This document shows positions 37,501-52,500 of a stretch of DNA of 64,000 nucleotides, piece by piece. Every line of letters begins with the position of its first letter. Position 1 is the first letter of the stretch. The notes below the pieces were generated by a model that worked only from the letters and a program-made list of their open reading frames with translations, was not told the DNA's origin and did not search any database. Where the stretch lies: assembly GCA_013398955.1 (NCBI GenBank), contig VWPU01019018.1:35595-99594 (forward strand), written 5' to 3'. The position numbers and the translations under genes were made by a program. The DNA is from Callaeas wilsoni (Eukaryota > Chordata > Aves > Passeriformes > Callaeidae).

Positions 37501-40500
37501 GGTATAAATTTACGAACTATGGTTTAATTCTCCCATGTAATCCTATCTTAAATGTGAGGACCAAACATGTTTATGGCATGTTTCTAAGCTGCAATCAATT
37601 CTTGCAACATCCACATCTGATTGCATACTAGCCTTTATTATTACTTCCAGCCTGGGAACTACAACAGAAATTTTAAAAATGCACCCTAGGTTGCTGAAGC
37701 ACAACCATCGTTTCCAAGTTCATAGCTTCAGCACAACCCAAATCCAGTAAGTCACAGTATCTTTGTTTAACTGAGGGGGGGACAGGGAGGAAAGGAAAAA
37801 TATCTTAGGAAGACATCTGACATTATTTGTCACACAGACTGGGCATGCTTGCCACCAAAGGTGCCAATCACAAGGCTGAAGACAGGGCTCAATGCTCTGT
37901 TGCCTGGAGCCCAGGATGCCACACGACAGCCCCTTTCTCCTCTTACAGACAGGCCACCTAGGAGCGCCTCAGACTCCTGGGAGCCTGTCTGATCATCTGA
38001 GAGAAAAGCTGTGAAGACAAAAGTGTGAAGCACAAAACAGGGGTCTCTATTCAAGTTCTTGCAGTTCATTTGTGAAAGTTTCACGGCTTCCATGAGGTAA
38101 CCAGGGATTCCGGGCAAGACTCCTTCCCCTGGGCCTGAACGTTTTTGGTGTGAAGAAGCACCCCTGGGAGGGGAGCTTCTCTCAGTTACATGCCTCTGAG
38201 TTCTCTCAGTTACATGCCTCTAGGTACCAACATAACTGCATGTTTGCTTCCCTGCATGCTCTGGCTCAGAAAGGAAAGATTTCAAGAATGCCAGACAAGC
38301 AAATTCCTCTGCCTGTTTCAAGATCTCCCCTGCAAGGGGATGCTGGAGATGTTAAGCGGCAGAGTTGCTGCAAATCCGCTGCCTATGGTGGGCACCTCCA
38401 GCAAACAGTTTTTGGCCACTGCAGCACAAATTCCTTCTTAAAGGGATTTCAGGTAACTGAGTTTCTTCCTTTTTCTGGCTTTGGGACAGATACGTTTGCT
38501 TTTCTCTAGATAGGTGTGGACAAACACCAGGGCTTTCATGGGCCAGAAATGCAGCACCAACAGGAGCTGCCAACACTACACAGAGCTGCAAAAGGTGTGC
38601 TAGCATGGAGGACGGCAGGGAGAGTTCACAGCCGTGCTGCCAGCAATGCCTGCAGGGTGCTGTGGCTCACACCTCAGCAGAGGGTGACTCCATGTGTAAC
38701 AAAATCGCACATTTGCTGTGGGAGTACTAGGGTTTTATTTCAATCTCTAGGATGCAGATATGTCTACAGGTGTCCTCACAGCATGATGCTTTGGTAAATG
38801 TGAGACAAGCAGCAGACTTTTAAAGCTCTGCTTACAGAGGATAGGCTGACCGTAGAGATGAATACAATAATTTTACGTATGGCCAATATTCACTAAAAAG
38901 CACCTAGGAAGCAACTCATCAAAGTTCATTTGCAATACTTTGTAAAAGGCCTCAGCTAAATAGCTGTGTACACAATATGAAACCTCATGTCAGTCAATTA
39001 AACTGGAAAAAAAATCCAACAAACCAAACCAAACCAAAGTCTTACGAGGTAAGGAAACGGGCAGAGAAAACCTTCTCCTTCAGTAACTGCTAGCATAGTC
39101 AAGAGCTGATAGCAGAACCTGGACAATTCCAGTGGAAAAATTCTGAATGTGTTTCTCTTATTTGTGTTAATTAAAAAAACTCTAAGTGAGCAATTTAAAA
39201 ACTGCAATTCAGTGCTCTAAAAGCCCCAAACAGGCACTGGTCTGAAAAGAATAATTACAAAAGACTACAAACAGTATTTCTTGAGGACCTGAGAAGGACA
39301 GTGGATCTCTCAGTGGAATAATTAGCACCACATAACATCAGTTTGTTATTGTTCAGGCAGGCTAATTTTCAGGCTCTTATTTTCTTCTGAATACATTTAC
39401 TCCCCTCACTCTTACAGAACATTTGTGTGTTTCACTTTGCGTATTAAGACAGTGCTTGCCCCACATACACAGCTGAAGCTGTCCAGTCAAAGTGAGTGAA
39501 GTGGAGCAAGGGATGGGCCCTGTTATTCCACCCAATGTCCCAGCCAGCCCCACTGCCCATCAGCCCACTCCCACCCCAGTTTACCCTTGCACAGGCACCA
39601 GGATGTGAAAGGGAACAGTGATTTTGCTGGGATGCTGCTGAGCTCACCTTGCAAGCTCGGTAGAGGTACTTTCTGTCCTGAGTTAGGTTATAGAGAGACA
39701 AGAAGGAGTAGCCATTGCCAGCAGTACCATGGCAGATCCCGTACCCTTTTCTCAATAAACCTCTCTGCCAGATGACATCGCTACAATCCATAGCATCTTT
39801 CAAGTATTTATCCTCTTTAAAAGTCTGCGGAATAAAAACAGAATGAACACACATCAATTGAAGTACTAATGAAAACCAAAGGAAGCTGCCCTTGAGAGAT
39901 GTTTTGCTGTTTGTATGGGGTTTTTCCATATAAAATTTATTTTGATTTTTAATAATCCATTCCTCCTAGACTTGCCTTTCTTTTCTAAGTTGTTTCTCCT
40001 TTCCCTGCATGGTAAAAGAAAAAACTTTTCATGTTTTTGTTTCTGAAATCAGGACCCCAAAGAAAAAACTCAAGTTCAAGGCCTTTGGTTCTAAAACCTA
40101 CAATCTATTTGAAGAGTGTGTGGTCCTTTTTTCTTCATTTTCTATTCCCAAATCAGAATTTGAAAATACAGAAACCCGATGCTGCCTCCAAGAAACATAA
40201 AACAGAATACTGGATATCAAATCTGGTCCTAAATTGCTAGGTCTGGTCTTACTCATGACTGATTCTTCCTGGTTACTGTCTACCTTCAATTCCTTGTCAA
40301 AAATGCACAAGAATATCTCTTTGCATAGCACAGGACTCTTTTCTCTGTCACATATACAAGCAGGAACCCTACATTACCTTTATGAGTACTTGTATTATTA
40401 TATTTGTATAGTATCTATTGAGAAGCAGTAGCCAGTTTGAGCAAAGGAATAATTTTGCAAAGTTTATTGCAACTGAAATGCACTTTAAACATAGAGGGCT

Positions 40501-43500
40501 CATCCAGAAAGAAGCAAACAAAAGCAAGTAATTTAGCTAATTAGCACAAAAGAATTCTATTTTTATAAAGCCACTTTGTTGCTCACCTTTGCCTAAGTCA
40601 CTTTCCACATCAACAAACAAACAAAACCCCAAACCAACAACAACAACCCCCACCAAAAAAAACCCCAACAAAAGAAACCTGATGCACTGCTGTAGACTTA
40701 GTCCTTTGGAGATGGCATCCCCTGTCAAACTATTTAATAAGGTAACAGAAGCAATTAAAATGCAAGATTCGTAGATTCACGAGCTTGATAAAGGAAGTGC
40801 CTCTCTCTGATCAGGGTTTGCCAGCTACTTAGCCATAACATTTTCAGTTAAGGCCTGGCGACAGCACTTGATTTCCAGGACAAACACTGTTGTGTGTTAT
40901 CACAAGTCCTTGTGCCTGGTATGAAAGCATAGCCAGCAAAACACACACCAATTTTTTTCTTTCAGTGCTTCAAAAAGCAGAATATAAAGAGTAACAGAAA
41001 AATATCATATGTTTCATCACCTTAAACATAAAAAGAGGCCAAAAAGGAGACTGCTAATCAGAACTTGGTCCTATCCCTCTCACCTCCTGCAAAACATTTT
41101 GTGCTGGGGAAGCATCATATTGAAAAAAAAGGAGAGTGGAGAAGTGTTAAGTCGATCTCCTACCACAGTCCAAAGAAAAAGCGACAGCGACTGCTGCTAC
41201 ATGCAGCAATGCTGTAAGAAATTTACAGTTCACATTTCAGGTAGCAGCATGAGTAATTACTCCATAACCAATCCTGCTTTTCATCAGCCCACCCAGATGC
41301 CAACCAGGGAATCTGTCAAGGAGGGCTGTCAAAAGCAATAATCGATTTGCATAAATTTAATTAAATGGCATACTTTCAAATGTCATGCAAATCAGAAGCA
41401 CACAAGAAGACAGGTAGCTAACCTTGTTGAGAATGGAGAAGGGCAAACAGCAGGCTTGTGGTAGCTCAGCAGTTTTATTTATGCCCTGGAAGGGGCCTGG
41501 GATCTTGGCTCTGATGTTAAGTTCTTGAGAGTTATATCTTAATAAAGGAGTAATTTATGGAAGACATTCTTTGGCAAGGTACATGAACCTATACTTTTGA
41601 AAACCAACATAATTCTTAAAACTCTTCAACACAATTCCTAAAACTCTTGGGATGAAGATTGAAAGAATTTAGGTCAATGCTCTTACACCCAGGACTCTGA
41701 TGTCAAATTGTTTAAATAAATGTCTCTTTTCCAAGAAAGCCTAGTAACTGCTAGTGGCCTGAGAAGCAATTTTACCTACTTATTTTCTCTTTACAAACAT
41801 ACCAGTGTAAGTATTCTGAGATTTTTAGGTGTCTAGCTTGGGGTTCTTTAAAAGCCTAGATCTAGAAAGATACTAAATTAAAGCCTTGCAAACTAACAGG
41901 CCTGGATACAGGTCTCTGTAAAGATAGAGGTACATATATATATAAAAATATATTTGTGTGTATATCTATTAGAGCTTGGTGCTAATTACACCAAGGTTGT
42001 GGGTTTGATCCCCGCATGAGCCACTCACTTAAGGGCTGGACTCGATGATCCTTGTGGATCCCTTCCAACCCAGAATATTCTGTTAATCTGTGAAATCTAT
42101 GAACACAGAATGATTCACCTTATAAGCTTGCATGAGCATGTGGATGACTCCGGGGGCACCATGGCACCAGTGAACCAGTCTGTCAGTCTCGTTGCTCAGC
42201 GATGACGGGTAGTTCCCAGATCGGAATTTTTTATGACGCACATAGTCAATGCTTGGCTTCACCAGCTCTGCCAGGGTCTCCTGGTCCACATTTGCAATTG
42301 GCTGAAGAAAACATTAAAATAAACATCACTAAACACATCAACAGAAGTAGTAACAAATTGTGTATCAACACTTAATTCTACAATCTGTTTTCAAGTATCC
42401 TACATACGTGCCCTTGATCCAAATACTGTGAATCACATCCTACAGATTTAATTAATGCCTGCTTATTACACCCTTGCGAAGAGCATTTGTACAGTTATTG
42501 CAGAGACAAAGAAATTGGGGCACCAAGCTGTTACCTGTCTTAATGGAGGTGACACAGAAAGACTATGAAAGAATTGAGAACAGAGTATCTCCCAGACCTC
42601 TCTTTGTAAGAGGTCTGTTTTGTGGATATGGTCCTTGTAATACTCACTTCCAACATATCGGGTTACACATTTTGTTTTAAAAATAACTGTTTCCCAACAA
42701 ATGGAGTGTCCTGGGTTGCAGTGTATTCTATTACCATCTTCAGGAGCTGTTCAAACCAGGTGGGGCTGTGTCCCTTGCCTCCTTTCTCTGGACTATCTTC
42801 TGTTAATGGGCCAGCTGTCAAAACCAGGTGGGGCAGGGTTCCTTATCTCTCCCATCACCCATCCTCCCTCTAGGGGGGATATCTCCTGTTAATGGCCCAT
42901 CTAGTCTCACCACATGACTGATAAAATTACATCCTCCCATTGTGAGATGCTCTGCCCAGAGGGAGGAACCAAGCATCCCATCCTGGATATAAGCTAAGAT
43001 TCCGAACACCAGAGGCAGCCCTTACCTACTGGATTCCCAGAGGACAAGAGCTACCACTGCATCTTCAGGTGAAGACCAGACCTTTTCTACAGGATCACTG
43101 CTTCAACAGAACCATCTTCAGCAGAACTCTGGAGGACTGCAGCCACCGTTTTATTGGACTGCTACCAACACCCTGACTGACAGGGTGTCAGATTGTATCC
43201 TGACTCTGTCAGTGGTTTCTTTTTTTGTACTATTGCATTTATTTTAGTTTTTCCTATTAAATTGTACTTCTGACTTGGAGTTTCTCACTGGTTTTGCTTT
43301 CAGACCAGCACATGGAGCAAAGTGCATACCTGGCAGAGGTTTATGAAGGTCAAAGTTTTTCATCATAAACAAAGCTCCCTGAAGCTATGGGCTATAAATC
43401 TGCACTTCCAATTTCAGAAGCAATAGCTACCTCATCAGATATCTAAACATCTTTGTGCTCTGGGCACATGGTATGATTCTTGGGGTGTTCTGTGCAGGGC

Positions 43501-46500
43501 CAGGAGTTGGACTCGATAATCTTGATGTGTCCCTTCCAACTCAGCATATTCTATGATATAGGTGTTGTACAGGAATTACCCTCAGTAACCTTCACATCTC
43601 AGGTGTGATGTTAAATGCCTTTTTTGTTATCAAATAACCACTCAACAAACCATCTATTGAATTCTTTGATGAAAATACAGCAAAATTCACCCCATTTGGC
43701 GTGGGAGGGATGGGGAAAGGATGGGACTCTGATATGCCATCTTCTTCTGCAGTGGGTGACTCAACTTTGCATGACTCACAATATTTAACATACAGTGAAA
43801 AGATGGTAATCTAATGCTGCATAAACAATGGCTTTCTGTTAATTCTTAAAAGCAGCAATTACATGTAAAGGAAAAATAGCTAGGATTTTAACAGGTCTAC
43901 AGAGTAGTTTCTGCTCAAACCAAAAAGCACGGTGCAATTATTTCTGCTATCAGCCTTAAATATTAAATGAAGGATGGAGCCTTTAAAGAGCCTTCTTTAG
44001 AAGACTAGATGTTTCTCTGAAAATCTAGCACTGATAGAGAAAGAAAAATGGAAGTCAGAAACTTGAGGGAACCAGATGGAAGTGGACAACCTTGTTGAAG
44101 AAAGCAGTAGGTCAAGATAGGAGCATGGTGAATCAGAGCAGCCTGAGGCCCCAGTGGGCTGGTCACTGCAGAAAATGGGTGTAGTGAGGTTAAGACACAC
44201 GCCAGGTAGCAGAGCAGTAGCTACTTCTATAGCAAAGTCAGCTGGTTTAACCAGAACTGCTGGTGGAAGTGGTGTAAGGTAATCTGAAACAGAATCTTTT
44301 CCAAGCATGGAATGGCTGAGCAGTGGCAGCACCAAAAACCAGCTCAGTCACTTCTGCAGTGAACAGAAGTGCACAGCTTCAGGCTGTGAGGATGTACAGT
44401 CCTTCCATTTGCTTGAAGAAAACTCATTCTGCATGAGCTGGTAAGGAAATTGGTATTTACAGAGATGCACGGACTGGCAGCGGCACCTTCAAAAACCAGA
44501 AACAGGTACAATAAAGTTTTGCAGCTCTTTGGCCATCTTCTGTCATTAATCTTAAGGCTTTTTTCCCAGACTGTAGAACAGAAATAAGATATACAGGTCT
44601 GTTTGGAAAAACATCATAATCCTATTGCAAATTTCAGGGCAGGGGGGAATTGATTTAAATGTGGGAAAGAGGAGGTTTACAGAAGAGAGGAATCTCACTA
44701 AAGAAAACAGAAAGAGGAAAGTAGCGGTCATAAATACACTAAACAACATAAGATTTTTGTGTAAGAAATACAAGAGATAAGGAAGAAGAAAAACATCTAA
44801 ATAATAAAAGCATACTGAAAACTAATATGTGATTAAGGACAGTCTTCCAAAAGCATGAAGACAGTGGGGGGGAAAAAAAAATCACTAGAGAAGAGAGGAA
44901 GGGCATGGAGGACAGGAGGCGTCAGCGGTGCAATCATTTAAAAATAGCAAAAAATTGAAGAGTCGTGGATAATAAGTGAATTTTTAGCTATTCTAACTGC
45001 AGGCACCAGAAGGAGCAAGTATGAAGATGAGAGAAAGCACTTCACTGTCTTTGCTGAGGACAAGAAACCAGATCTGAAAAGCTGGTGCTCTGAACCACAA
45101 CTCAAGAGTTAATTCATTCTAATGTGAGGATACCCTAGTCATAGTTTTCTTCTGTTATCAAAGCCTTAGGTAGCACCTCTGCACAGTTCTGTGCTGCAGT
45201 CTAACTCCAAATTGTGAGACCCTGATCCAGCACAACACTGCACATGCATGAAATCTGAAGATAAGATCCTCTGATGCAAAACAAAAAATCACTGCTACTT
45301 TACCCCAGGCAACAGAAGATGCTCTTACCTGCATGAGCATGTAATAGATGCCAGCCATGCCATGGGCTGCTCCAACATACTGCTTCCTGTGCCACTGGTA
45401 CAACAGAGGACAACGGTCTGTTTTCCGCTCCTCCTTTGAAAAGTTTTTCCCCGACTCAATAATAGCATCTATTACCTAAGAAAAAGAACATACCCTGATC
45501 ATCTGTCGTGCTTACTTTGATTCAGAGGGTTTTGCTTTGGCATGACTAAAACCACAACAAACAATAAGCCACAATACAGTGGTAGGACAACAATATTCAT
45601 TTGGATTTGAGGGTTGAGGGAGAAATGGTATTTTCCTTACTGATGAAATCACTTATATTTTTAAGAGTAGAAATTTAATCTACAGTATTTCTAATTACCT
45701 TTTTCCAGCCCTGCCTTCTCTGGTTCTGGTATCTTCAAAAGAGTCATGCATGTTCCCCACACTGAATTCCCTTTCTTTTCGCTTGAAATACTTCCATGCT
45801 TCTGTCTTAAGGTTTTTTGGTAACAATGTCTCAAGTGGCCCACAACTAGTTACATATTGACCTATTTCCTTGTCTGGACACAGACCCACCCACACCGGCC
45901 TGTCTCAGCCCCAGCTGGGTAGCAGGGAAAGGGGGAAGAGACTGGACAGACAGATGAGATTGGGTTCACAGCTCTAGGTCCCTCTTCTCTCCAGTATCCC
46001 TCTCTTAATTGCTTGAAATATGCATGAGAGCGATCCCAGTTCAACCTCACTGATGCCGTGATGCTGAAGAGAGACAAGTGTCTTACCTCTTTGATAACAG
46101 ACTGTGGGACAGTGTCTGGACCGATTTCAGTATTCAGGTACAGCAAGGCATACAGGTAACCTGCTCTGCCATAGAGCAGCTCATCTGGAAGTTCGGCATC
46201 CGTGCTGATGACTGTCCTTTGGAGCTGCAACAACCTGCATCAGACAAGGAAGGTGTGGAGAGAGAGTATTTTCTGTAGAGACCACACTGGACTGTGCATT
46301 GTACAAGCCGTCAATCCAACCAGAAGCAGAACAAATAGTGAAGCCCCACCATTCTCAGTCCAGTTGGCTGCCGGGTTTGCACACAGGAGCTCTGCATACC
46401 TGCCATCCCCAAGACGGGAAACTGAGCCAGAACCAGGTCAGTATCAGCACAACTGTCAGGATTTTGTGCAGATGGAAGCAGATGCAGGGTAAGAGTCGGA

Positions 46501-49500
46501 GAAGCCCAGAGAGCTACTCCAGCAAAGACAGAAACCTCCTGGAGCCTCTGGGAATTTCACTAAAGCAAGGAATACTTAACTGTACATGTTTAAGAGGGAA
46601 AAACAGAAACACACAAAAAACCTCCAACACCCCCATTCGTCATTCCCTCTCCTAAGAAAACACACTGTCTCAAATATTTAGCACCTCAGTTTTGAAAAGG
46701 ACACAGTTCTAATGCACAAGTGTTTTGCTTGCCTTTAGCAATGAAAAAAAAAAAAACAAGAAGTGCAGGCCATCATACTTCTCATTTTCTCCAGAATGAC
46801 TCTCTGCTAATACTCTATCAGTCTGTATTAGCACTGAGGTGGATCAGAGTTCTGTTTTCCTGCCACTCCCTCCCTGTCTCTTCCTATATTTTTTGATTAA
46901 ATTGATAATTAGATGAAACCATGGTGATGATCACATTTTAAATTGGGGGAGGGGCAACAACAATCTGGATTAAGACCAAATTAAATTCCCAGATTCCCCC
47001 AGATGTTATTTTTCAGGAGAAATGTTAGCATTAATATCATGCCATAGCAAAACCACTGACCTCAATCATGTGTTTATGCTGTCCCTGCTTAATACCAGAG
47101 AAAAGCTACTCACAAAGAACAGTTTTATATCTCCTTTCTCGGAACTACACTTTGGATTTAGAATTATTTTCTTCTAAACTGTCCACTAGTAAGTTTTATT
47201 GTTGAACTCATACAACTGGACAAAGTAAAAAGTTCAAAGTGAAATCACAGATTACATTTTGACATCTATAATGCACCACTCGGTGTAATGAATATATTTG
47301 TAAACAAAAAAGTTATAAAATAAACAAATAATCAAACTAAACTTTTTTTCACTACTCCTCAGAAATTACTTTCCAAGAAGAAGCAACACTAAAAGATTTA
47401 CTTCTAATCTCATTTTGCTATCCTCATGCTTCTTGCCTTACAGCAACATGGCTTTCTGAGCTGCATTCAAAATGACATGCCCAGGTTTACTGCCAGTTCT
47501 AAAAGCAAAAAACCTGAAACCTAAAACTCATTTCAAAACTGAAATACTCATTCAGGAACAGCAGCAGAGATTAATCACACTAGGATTCTAGACTAGAAAG
47601 AGACCAATTACATTTCCAAACATAAACCAGAATGGAGATGAGGACACAAGCCTTGCTGCAAATTCTGCCAGCCTGAGGCATGCTGCTGGACAGCTAGCAG
47701 GTGGATTGTGGTGCTGAATGCAAACCCTCCAGGGTACCAGTGCTTCCAGCCCTTGCTGGGATAGCAATCAACTCTGTACCAGCAAAGGCACAGTCACCTC
47801 TCTAATGAAGCTACATCTAAATGGGATTTCTAGAGGCATTTTTTACATTTAGATTACTTTGAAAAGGGGCTGGTATTTTTTCAGGCCACCCTTCATATGC
47901 TCTGACCTAATTAAATCCCTTGTCTTTATAAATTTGCTCTTGCAAATACTTCCTCTTTGTTTTATTAAACATTTGCTACGTATCAATCGGATGCACCGTG
48001 TTTCTGTGTGGCTGTTTCCAGATCCTGCAGTGCACATTTTGTAATGAATCTACAGTTAAGACCCACTCTTTACAGAAAGCATCACATACTGCACAAGCAC
48101 TACATATTGCCGATGACAAGCATGTGGCTTTTGTTAAATGTCACTTCAATGTGACAAAATCAGAACGTGCGCGCGCTAGACATATGCGCAGGACATCCTG
48201 TCCTAACAGCGATAGAGGACTCAAGATAACCCACTTAATATGAATCAAGTGTAAGCCAGCTTTAATAAAGATAAAGCCTATTTTGTACTCTTCTATTGAA
48301 AACTTATCAGGGGAGAAAGTTTCCATTCTTTAATCCTGTCCTCTAAATTTCACTTGCAAAAGTTACTGAACCAATGCTTACTACAAATGAAGGGCATGAC
48401 TTTTCCCACCATCAGCCACTTACTTGGCAACACATTCTTTAGATTCACTGTCATTTTTCAGTTTGTGGTAAACCACTGCACCCACTGCCAATGGCCCAGC
48501 ATCACCACAGAGGAAAGTAACTCTTCTGCCATTCAGATTGCGAAGGATTCTCTTCACATAATCAAGAGATCGCTGCAAATGGCTCTGGTTTTTCGTGACA
48601 CGGTACAGTTGCAGATATAAGAGGGCAATACCTGAAACAAATGCATGAAAAAGAGAATTTCACTTACTTTTCTTTCTAAGTGTATCATATTGCCCTCTTT
48701 GGTGCCTCTGAACCAGTAACTCAAATGTGAACAGGTACTTTGGCAACAAAAACATGTCAGTCAAGGGTCCTAGCTTACGCAATGTAGAGACACTGGGCCA
48801 CTATTTGGATGACATTTCAATTGGATTCTGGCAAAAAGAAAAATTATTGGACTGAAGCACAACGGTAGAGTCTCAATTTCCAAAAAAAAAGAAGAAGACT
48901 CATGAGACAGGCCTCAACACTAGGCAAAGGAGGTTTGCATGGCCAAGCTTTGGTAGTGGGGGCCTACAGGGGTGGCTTCTGAGAGAAGCTGCTGGAAGCT
49001 TCCTCCATGTCTGGCAGAGCCAATCCCTGGTGGCTCCAAAGGCTGATGTGCCACTGGTCAAGGCTGGGCCAATTAGAAATAATGGTAATGCCTCTGTGAT
49101 AACAGATTTAGGAAGAAGAGGAAAACATTTATTGTGTAGTTGTAATTGCAGCAGAGAAGAGTGGAGTGAGAACATGTGAGAGGAACAACTCTGCAGACAC
49201 CGAGGTCAGTGGAGAAGGAGAGGGAAGAGGTGCTCCAGGCACCAGAACCTAGATTCCCCTCAGTCTGTGGTGCAGACCATGGTGATGCAGCTGTGTGCCC
49301 CTGCAGCCCATGGAGGACAAAGGGGATGCAGAGATCCATCTGCAGCCCATGGAGAAGACTCATGGAGCACACCGGAGCAGGTAGATGCCTAAGAGGAGAC
49401 TGTGACCTCATGGAAGGAGGCTGTAACCCCTGTGGAGAGAGAAGCTCACGCTGGAGCAGCTTGTGCTTGAAGGACTGCAGCCCACAGAGGAGTGACCCAC

Positions 49501-52500
49501 ACTGCAGCAGTTTGCAGAGAGCTGTTGCTTGGCAGATGGACTCACATTGGAGTTCATGGAGAACTGTCTCCTGTATGTGGGGCCTCACAGGGGAGCAGGG
49601 GAATGACCCTTCCCCCTGAGCAGTGGGCGAAACCATGGGTGATGAACTGACCATAACCACCATTCCCTGTCTCTCTGTGCTGCTGGGGAGGATGTAGAGG
49701 TGGGAAGGAGAGATGGGTGGGAGGAAGGTGTTCTGAAGGTCTTATTTTGCTTCTCATTAACCTGCTCTGATTTTGTTAGCAATAAATTCAATTAATATCT
49801 TTAATTCTAGCCTGTTTTGCCCATGATGGTATTTGGTGAGTGAGCTCTCCTGGTCCTTATCTCAACCCATGAAGCCTTCATTCTATTTTTCTCTTTCCTG
49901 TCCAGCTGCAGAGGGGAGTGAGAGAGAGGCTTTGGTGGGTGCCTGGCATCCAGCCAGCATCAACCCACTACACAAAGAAATCACTGAAGATTCAAAAATT
50001 TGAGCTAACATGCACACGTGTGACTGAGTACTCTAACTGTACACTATTCATCTATTATATGCAAGAAGTGACTTACTTCCCATTTGATTTGTAAAAGGAT
50101 CTTTTGATGAGATTTTGGATTTAACTTGCCAAGTTCTTCATAACCCCTAAAAGTATTTCACAACAAGATTACAAGCTTGTGCAAGTCAAGCTGGTTTGTA
50201 AAAGCCAGAAGTCAAACAGGGGCTCAGAGAATGCCAGGAGGTACTATCAAGCTTCACTCCATTAAACTCATTACATAGTTTTCCACTAAAACAAAACCTT
50301 AGAAATAACAACAATGTAGGCTGAAGAAAGTCAAACAAATCCATCTAAGTGAATGTGTATTGGCCAATTGCAAGCATATACATGCAGAAGTAAATCACTT
50401 ATCTCCAGACCACACTGTAACTCAAACCCTTTCTGAATGGAGAGAGCACTCTCCTGAGCCTCAACCAAAGCCAAGTACACAAAAGGCCCACTTAGCTCAC
50501 AGAGAGGCTACCTCAGTAGTACAAGAACAACAGCACCACAAGAGTGCTAACAGCACCGCAAGAGTGCTAGTATATCCTCAGATGTTCCCTGGGCAGGCTC
50601 TGAGCAAGCCTTTCCTAGGTGAATCAAGGCAGAAAGCTGCAGAGCTTGGGTAGCCCAGTTCAGCATCATGGGAACTCACAGGCTATTTACAGGGATTTGT
50701 GGAATCCTTTTTTATGCTGCAACAAACTTGTAAATATCTTGGCTTAATCAAAGGATGATGAGAAATGTAGCCATGAAGTCCAGTTCATCAAATCCTTCCT
50801 AGTGTTTCCCAGTGCAACACCCTTAAAATGGCTCCTCCAAGAGGTCTGGCACATAAAAAAGTACTTGTGTAAGTAAGATGGACTCTTACATGTGTCCTGT
50901 GATTGCTGCATGCCAACAGCAGGTGTTCCAAGATTTTAAACGTCTCATGAAATGCAAGCCAATGCTCATGACTGCACTGCCAGTAAGATTTGTCTAGACT
51001 TGGTACATTGAAAGCAGGGCAGTTGTTTACAGCACTACTTTTACCTTCTGATTTGTACACTAGCAAAATGCAGCAAAGAGCAAGTTTGGAGGGAAAAGTA
51101 TCTGTACTAAGTATTTTAAAAATCAGATAATTTAAATACTTTTATTCAGAACCATATCCACAGGAGCCTTAAAAGACATTAACAGCTTGGAATAGATGTA
51201 GACGGCAATCCTTCTACAGGATGGAAAAATCCCACACTCATTAGACAACGTCACTTGTTCATCTATATTCCTGTTTCAGCTAATGATGGCTGTGTTACTT
51301 TTACCTTATGACTCATTTTCAGCATGCTCTTGTTTATCAGCCATAATTTCAGTTGTCAGTCACTCTGTCAGAACACAGCTCCCCGGGAGCCATTCTGTAC
51401 TGTCAGCACGAGAAAGTCCACCACTGGAGATCTGCACGCACTCAGCAGCCAGTCACTTTAAGACCTTGAAAAACGTCTATCTTTTAAGCCTGAGTTGTCT
51501 AAAAGTTCCCCACCCATCCACCCACAGCACCATCTGTACTGAAACATCAATAAGAAAGCAAAGAAATTTTACCCTTTAATTGCTGGATTTAAGCCTAAGG
51601 ATGGATGAAGGCTGGAGAGCTTTTCCAAGGTACTCCTCCCTCACAACACAGAGATAAAAGAATTAGATCTCCTCGAGGCACATTTCAAACACACGGTGCT
51701 AAAAGTTTAAGTATGCCTGAAGCTTGAGCTAGAAGAGCAAGAACAGAATATGCCATTCTATGCAGCAAAGTCCCACTTAAAATGTCCCCCAGATGGACAT
51801 ATCCTGGCAACTTAAAGCACAGTGGCCACATCAGACATGAAAACTGTAGGCTCTGCCTGAAGGATCGGTCCTGGTTTCAGCTGAGATATAGTAAATTTTC
51901 TTCTCTGTAGCTACAGTGGTTTGGATTTAGTGTGAGAATAACACTGATAGCACACTGATGGCTTAGTGGTTGCTGAGCAGTGCTTACTCTAAGTCAAGGA
52001 CTTTTCAGTTTCTCATGCACTGCCAGGGAGCAGGTGCACAAGATGCTGGGAGGGACCATGGCCAGGACAACTGACATGAACTGACCAAAGGGATATCCCC
52101 TACCACAGGACATCATGCTGGGTACATGAACTGGGAGAAGCTGGCTGGAAGCCACCAATCACTGCTCAGGCATGGGCTGGACTTTGGTGAGCAGGTGGTG
52201 AGCAAAGGCTTTCTGCATCACTCATTTCTCTTGCATTTTATCCCTCTCCCCTTTTCATTATAATTATAATTATTATTGTTGGTTCCATTATTATTATTGT
52301 TTTATTTTACTTTATTTCAACTATTAAACTGTTCTTATCACAGCCTATGGGTTTTACCTTTTTTTTTCAAATCTCCTCCCTATGCAACTATGGCGGAGGG
52401 GAGGTAGGAGGGGTAGGATGTGAGTGCTTGGCTGTGACATACTTAGTTGCCAGGTGGGGTTAAATCACACCAATTAAAAGGGCTCATTTACATCTGGACA

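Larger units (their letters stand above)
42302..45328 (-). other. LANCL2: LANCL2 intron 5
   Basis: 3.0-kb intron containing a solo LTR (42707-43312) and a CR1 3' tail (43467-43557), both antisense to the gene. Nothing else recognised. Confidence 0.85.

Noticed and set aside
41969..42023. tRNA-Ile gene
   Set aside because: Only the 3' half of a tRNA is present and it continues into a CR1-like tail, so it is a SINE head, not a tRNA gene.
49176..49663. Overlapping 147-codon (+) and 196-codon (-) frames
   Set aside because: Both lie in the internally repetitive part of an ERVL LTR (48930-49972); the period of the repeats keeps several frames open.
48930..49972. LTR read as sense (minus) because of a minus-strand AATAAA at 49128-49133
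   Set aside because: The + strand has the TATA-like element near the left end, AATAAA at 49781 near the right end and the family's typical 3' segment, so + is the better orientation.
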